Shown piece by piece: positions 6,802 through 10,000 of a stretch of DNA of 10,000 nucleotides. The stretch is from Halocaridina rubra (lineage: Eukaryota > Arthropoda > Malacostraca > Decapoda > Atyidae). A program made the position numbers and the translations under genes. Location of the stretch: the NCBI GenBank assembly GCA_037179515.1, contig JAXCGZ010019224.1, forward strand, positions 25,001 through 35,000. Direction: 5' to 3'. The notes beneath the pieces are model-generated. The model had not been told where the DNA came from. It searched no databases and saw only the letters and a list, made by a program, of their open reading frames with translations. The stretch's first letter is position 1. Each line of letters begins with the position of its first letter.

Positions 6802-7310
6802 CCCCTTCTAGCTAACATATAGCAAGGTCCAGATGACGAAAGGCTTGTACCTTACATTTCCAAACACCCCTTCCTTTTCCTATACATAAAAAGTCACCCA
6901 TTCCGTAATCTTATTGATAAAGACTAACCCCCCTACGGGTGTAGTAAAAACAAAAGAGGGAACCAGAACTGTACCTTGAGGTTGATCTAACAGATGGTAA
7001 TTAACGAATAGTGATTATGACTAATTACTATATATGCTCAATTAGGCACCTGTGTCTTGCTTCAGATACGCGATTTGCATAAAGAAAGGCCGCTAATGGT
7101 TTGATTTATGGATTTCGGAACTTATGCACTCTGTGTAGAAGGTTCATTTTGTTTGCAATGAGAACAGGGATAGAAATTTGAGCTTTATTGGCTCTTTCAG
7201 GAAAGGTGACTTTGTTAATAGATAGTTTTATATGCAGGTTAAGGAGATTTGCTCTTACTATGTTTATAATTTATAGATAAAGGAAAAATTTGATAACTCG
7301 AATCTTTGTA
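6802..7310. other. unique sequence, no gene
   Basis: About 500 bp of moderately AT-rich DNA with no ORF of note, no similarity to the SINE, MITE or satellite families of the window, and no RNA-like structure that I can support. Confidence 0.5.
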
Positions 7311-7434
<124 letters not shown>

Positions 7435-7574
7435 ATTTGTCTGTTTATCGCTATTATTCACTTATAGGATTTTTTTTAGTTATATGTCATTATTAACATT
7501 TTTACCGGTTTTGTTTGTACATTCAAAGCCATATGTTTCCTGTCACATAACTCATTTTTCCAATTCTTCGAAAA

Positions 7575-7721
7575 GAAAAATCACATTGAAGAGAATTCTA
7601 TATATCTCGTCAGTAGTAGTAATAATAAACGTAGAGCTTGTTGTTGTTGTAGTAGTAGTAGTAGTAGTATCCACAAGAAAAAATTCATTGAAGAGAAACC
7701 TATATATCTCGTCAGCAGTAG
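7575..7721 (+). repeat. diverged direct repeat, offset 102 bp
   Basis: A segment of about 45 bp at 7575-7619 recurs at 7677-7721, sharing ATTGAAGAGAA, CTATATATCTCGTCAG and AGTAG. Both copies are followed by GTA-rich sequence, so the ancestral unit was probably a tandem duplication of about 102 bp. Confidence 0.8.
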
Positions 7722-7843
7722 CTTGGAAGTAGTTGTAGCAGTAGAGCATGAAGTAGCAGTAGTAGTAGTAGTAGTAGAAGTAGAGGTAGAGGTTGAAGTA
7801 GTAGTAGTAGTAGTAGTAGTAGCTCTAGTAGTAGTAAAAGCCT
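7640..7843. repeat. imperfect (GTA)n / (GTT)n trinucleotide repeats
   Basis: GTT and GTA runs lie at about 7640-7670 and again at about 7725-7843, with GCA, GAA and GAG interruptions. The Val-rich and Thr-rich frames here are low-complexity by-products. Confidence 0.93.
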
Positions 7844-7845
7844 AT

Positions 7846-8064
7846 CTTCTTCTACTCAAAACTTGAAAGAATGCCAGGCCAAGTCCGAGAGAAAGTAACA
7901 GAAAATTGTAAGTAGCGTAAGTGGTAACAACAATACATACACAATTTTTTTTAACATTTTCTTATGCAGCACAGATCAAACAACAAAAGTTATGATTCTT
8001 GTATATGTATGTATGTGCTTTGATTCGGCCACCCCCTTATAGGGGGTATTGATGCCATTGTATA
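7846..8064. other. spacer between microsatellites, no gene
   Basis: No coding frame or repeat family is seen. ACCCCCT-TAT-AGGGGGT (about 8031-8047) is a small perfect hairpin of unknown meaning. Confidence 0.4.
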
Positions 8065-8316
8065 TACATACATACATACATACATACATACATACATACA
8101 TACATACATACATACATGTATACATGCATGCATGCATGCATACATACATACATACATACATACATACATACATACATGCATGCATGCATGTATACATGCA
8201 TGCATGCATGCATGCATACATACATACATACATACATACATACATACATACATACATACATACATACATACATACATACATACATACATACATACATACA
8301 TACATACATACATACA

Positions 8317-8317
<1 letters not shown>
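8065..8317. repeat. compound microsatellite (ATAC)n with ATGC islands
   Basis: About 250 bp of ATAC units carry two islands of ATGC around an ATGTATACAT palindrome (about 8114-8140 and 8177-8217). It runs directly into TAC repeats. The Met-Tyr-Val-Cys and Ile-His-Thr-Tyr frames are not genes. Confidence 0.97.

Positions 8318-8347
<30 letters not shown>
8315..8347. repeat. (TAC)n microsatellite
   Basis: About ten TAC/ACT units directly follow the ATAC array, suggesting that the triplet arose by slippage at its edge. Confidence 0.95.
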
Positions 8348-8348
<1 letters not shown>

Positions 8349-8896
8349 GTTTCCTCAACACTTCACACTGAAATGGAAAGTTTAGTAACATCAAAACAAC
8401 TATGATTACATTTGTCTTAAGAGTGAAAAATGGCCTCGCCTCCATTTAGAAGATTTAACGAGATTTTCCGTTTCCAAATGACTGACTGGAAGAAGAATGA
8501 TTGTTTACTGCTACAACATTACAAAACGAGCATTACTCTTCGCGGTCGGCTGGAAAACCGCGAAAATAACTGACCGGAAAAAAATAACCCCTTCTGGTGA
8601 TAGACGAATCTTTGAAATAAGTTGCAGAGACTGATATGATGTTCTTTTTTCATATAGTATTTATTTATTTATTTTTTAAGTTATTGTGTGTTGACGATTT
8701 TGCAATATCGCCTTTTTTTGGCGCTTGTATTTACCGACTTAGTTTCTCAATATGGAGTTAAGGGAGTATAAAGATCAATAAATAGATAAAGAAGTAAATA
8801 GATAAAAATAGAATTATATAAATGAATATATAACTAGATAAATAAATAAATAAATGTAGACATCTGACACCTCCTTAGCAAGGTATCTGGGCTCTA
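8348..8896. other. AT-rich intergenic DNA with short TTTA/AAAT runs, no gene
   Basis: Contains TTTATTTATTTATTT near 8661, AAATAAATAAATAAATG near 8841, and a short perfect stem (TTCGCGGT at 8539-8546 with ACCGCGAA at 8557-8564). No ORF, tRNA or known repeat family is seen. Confidence 0.5.
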
Positions 8897-8918
8897 CCTA
8901 ACCTTACCTAACCTAACC
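8897..8918 (-). repeat. short interstitial TTAGG telomere-like repeat
   Basis: The plus strand reads CCTAA CCTTA CCTAA CCTAA CC: four units and two bases of the TTAGG motif on the minus strand, with one mismatch. TTAGG is the common arthropod telomere repeat. At this length it may be a repair scar or chance. Confidence 0.6.
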
Positions 8919-9051
8919 CGACCGCTTTCGACATTTGAGTCCAAATTGTCCATTTGATTCATAAATAAAAATATTATTTCATCAGTTGAATAGTATATTT
9001 CACAAAGCTGCCTCGCATCCTGGCCCTATCCGCCTTCATATCTCGAAATAA

Positions 9052-9193
<142 letters not shown>

Positions 9194-9274
9194 TGTGTAT
9201 ACTATCTTCTAATTTATGTTAATTATTGATTTTCGATTCACATTAGTTTTAGTATCTAGGTCTCTAAATATGGC

Positions 9275-9461
9275 TGCCGTGGCTAAGTGGTAACGCTTGC
9301 GATTTTGATTCATCAGATCGAGGGTTCGTGTCCCGCCGCGGTCTGAGGTTGGAAGGGGCATTCACTCAGGGTATCGGTCAAACGTGCCAAAACCAAAATC
9401 CTTGGCAAGAAGGCACCGTCCTAGCCCTTAGTAGAAAAAGGAGTCCGTGACGTAAAACTGG
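9275..9461 (+). mobile_element. SINE-A copy 4, full length with best-preserved Pol III boxes
   Basis: The tRNA-like head TGCCGTGG is followed by A box TGGCTAAGTGG (9280-9290) and B box GGTTCGTGTCC (9323-9333), one base off consensus, then CCGCGGTC. The body and tail match copy 1: GGGGCATTCACTCAGGG, GCCAAAACC, GGCAAGAAGGCACCG, TCCTAGCCCTTAGTAG and GTCCGTGACGTAAAACTGG. Length is 187 bp, equal to copy 1. It may still be able to recruit Pol III; mobility would need a LINE partner. Confidence 0.85.
9280..9333 (+). promoter_or_regulatory. internal Pol III promoter (A and B boxes) of SINE-A copy 4
   Basis: A box TGGCTAAGTGG (9280-9290) and B box GGTTCGTGTCC (9323-9333) are spaced like a tRNA gene with an ordinary variable region. 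Both are close to consensus. Confidence 0.7.
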
Positions 9462-9764
9462 CCATAACTGTGTCCATAGATAGTGATTTTCTTCTGGTTT
9501 TAGAATTTATACTTTATTTTTTTTTTTACTGGTATATTTACACTCCTTTAATTGTTTAATTGAAGTGTATTGTATATGCCTCTACCTCCTTTATGGGTTT
9601 ATTTACTTAATACCGCTTCCTTTTATTATCCTCTATTTATTTATTTTATTTTTTATTTATTTATTTATTTACACTTCTTCTTTGGATGTATAGTTTCACA
9701 CTTCCATGGTTTTTATATATTTATTTTCACTTTCAATATCTTTATCTAAATTACCATTCAGTTC
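9462..9764. other. AT-rich spacer with TTTA runs, no gene
   Basis: T-rich sequence with a poly(T) run near 9519-9528 and TTTATTTATTTATTTA near 9654-9671. An 82-residue frame beginning here runs into SINE-B and is not credible. Confidence 0.45.
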
Positions 9765-9910
9765 TCCTTTCGAATGGGGGTGGCCACGGACATGTTGGAT
9801 TTGGGGGATTTAAGGCTGGATTCCCTTCCAAACGACCCGCGGTGGGTTTGAACCTGCGTCAGTCACTTCCCAACTTTCGTACTATATACTATGGAGGTAC
9901 CACAGCCCCT
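9765..9910 (-). mobile_element. SINE-B copy 6
   Basis: On the minus strand GGGGCTGTGGTACCTCCATAG (eroded A-box region, near 9890-9910) precedes GTTGGGAAGTGACTGACGC, B box GGTTCAAACCC (9844-9854) and CACCGCGGGTCGTTTGG. Next come GGGAATCCAGCC, CCAAATCCAACATGTCC and the family end CCACCCCCATTCG. The body agrees well with copies 1 and 5. Confidence 0.8.
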
Positions 9911-10000
9911 AATATACCTTTTTACAAAAAATAAATTGTTTGTTTACAAACACAAGGTAACCTACAAATTTGGGATGTCAAACTTGTCTTGTATGTGCGT
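9911..10000. other. window end, no feature seen
   Basis: AT-rich sequence with the local repeat TTGTTTGTTTACAAACA near 9936-9952. Nothing else. Confidence 0.3.

Noticed and set aside
7484..7749. Val-rich and Thr-rich frames over the GTA repeats
   Set aside because: They are low-complexity; the duplicated 102-bp unit makes the frame look repeated, but there is no domain or start context.
7976..8445. Long open frames on both strands (Met-Tyr-Val-Cys and Ile-His-Thr-Tyr repeats)
   Set aside because: They are translations of the ATAC/ATGC microsatellite; open in several frames at once, with no conserved domain.
8539..8564. 8-bp perfect stem with a 10-base loop
   Set aside because: It is short, has no context, and could be chance; nothing indicates an RNA gene or terminator.
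9686..9934. 82-residue plus-strand frame
   Set aside because: Half lies in AT-rich spacer and half is antisense SINE-B; no domain or signal is recognisable.

Overview
This is a non-coding, repeat-dominated stretch of a eukaryotic, almost certainly invertebrate animal, genome. The evidence is a non-LTR retrotransposon of the CR1/jockey-like group, many tRNA-derived SINEs, very long dinucleotide and tetranucleotide microsatellites, and no host exon that I can support. A short run of CCTAA units (the arthropod-type TTAGG telomere repeat) and the general style, microsatellite-rich with many short SINEs, would fit a decapod crustacean. That assignment is inference; the sequence alone does not prove it.

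Layout. Positions 1-2164 are the 3' part of a LINE. Its reading frame enters from outside the window, carries a complete reverse transcriptase with intact catalytic aspartates, and ends in a 3' UTR with a stem-loop and a 14-bp tandem repeat tail. The tail runs directly into an ATAC/AT/ATAC microsatellite. Positions 2567-2831 and 3648-3921 are two unrelated, almost fully palindromic foldback (MITE-like) elements, each flanked by a TTA target-site duplication, as expected for PIF/Harbinger-type transposition. Between and after them lie copies of two tRNA-derived SINE families, called here SINE-A (about 187 bp, copies at 4523, 5375, 5584 and 9275) and SINE-B (copies at 3029, 3240, 4021, 4860, 5469 and 9765). 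Long AT repeats lie at 4355 and 5017.

Positions 5776-6801 are a satellite array of 30 monomers of 34 bp (three of them 33 bp). It shows higher-order structure, and most monomers carry a POU-type octamer next to a small palindrome. Positions 7311-9190 hold CT, GTA, ATAC/ATGC, TAC and AT/GA microsatellites separated by AT-rich DNA without recognisable genes. Positions 9275-9910 hold one more copy of each SINE family.

No set of genes works together here. The only credible protein is the LINE polymerase, which could act on its own transcript and possibly on SINE RNA. The most interesting structures are the octamer-bearing satellite with its 10-mer and 7-mer spacing, the young palindromic MITE with an internal 56-bp duplication, and a 52-bp inverted repeat built from a SINE-A tail around a SINE-B fragment.
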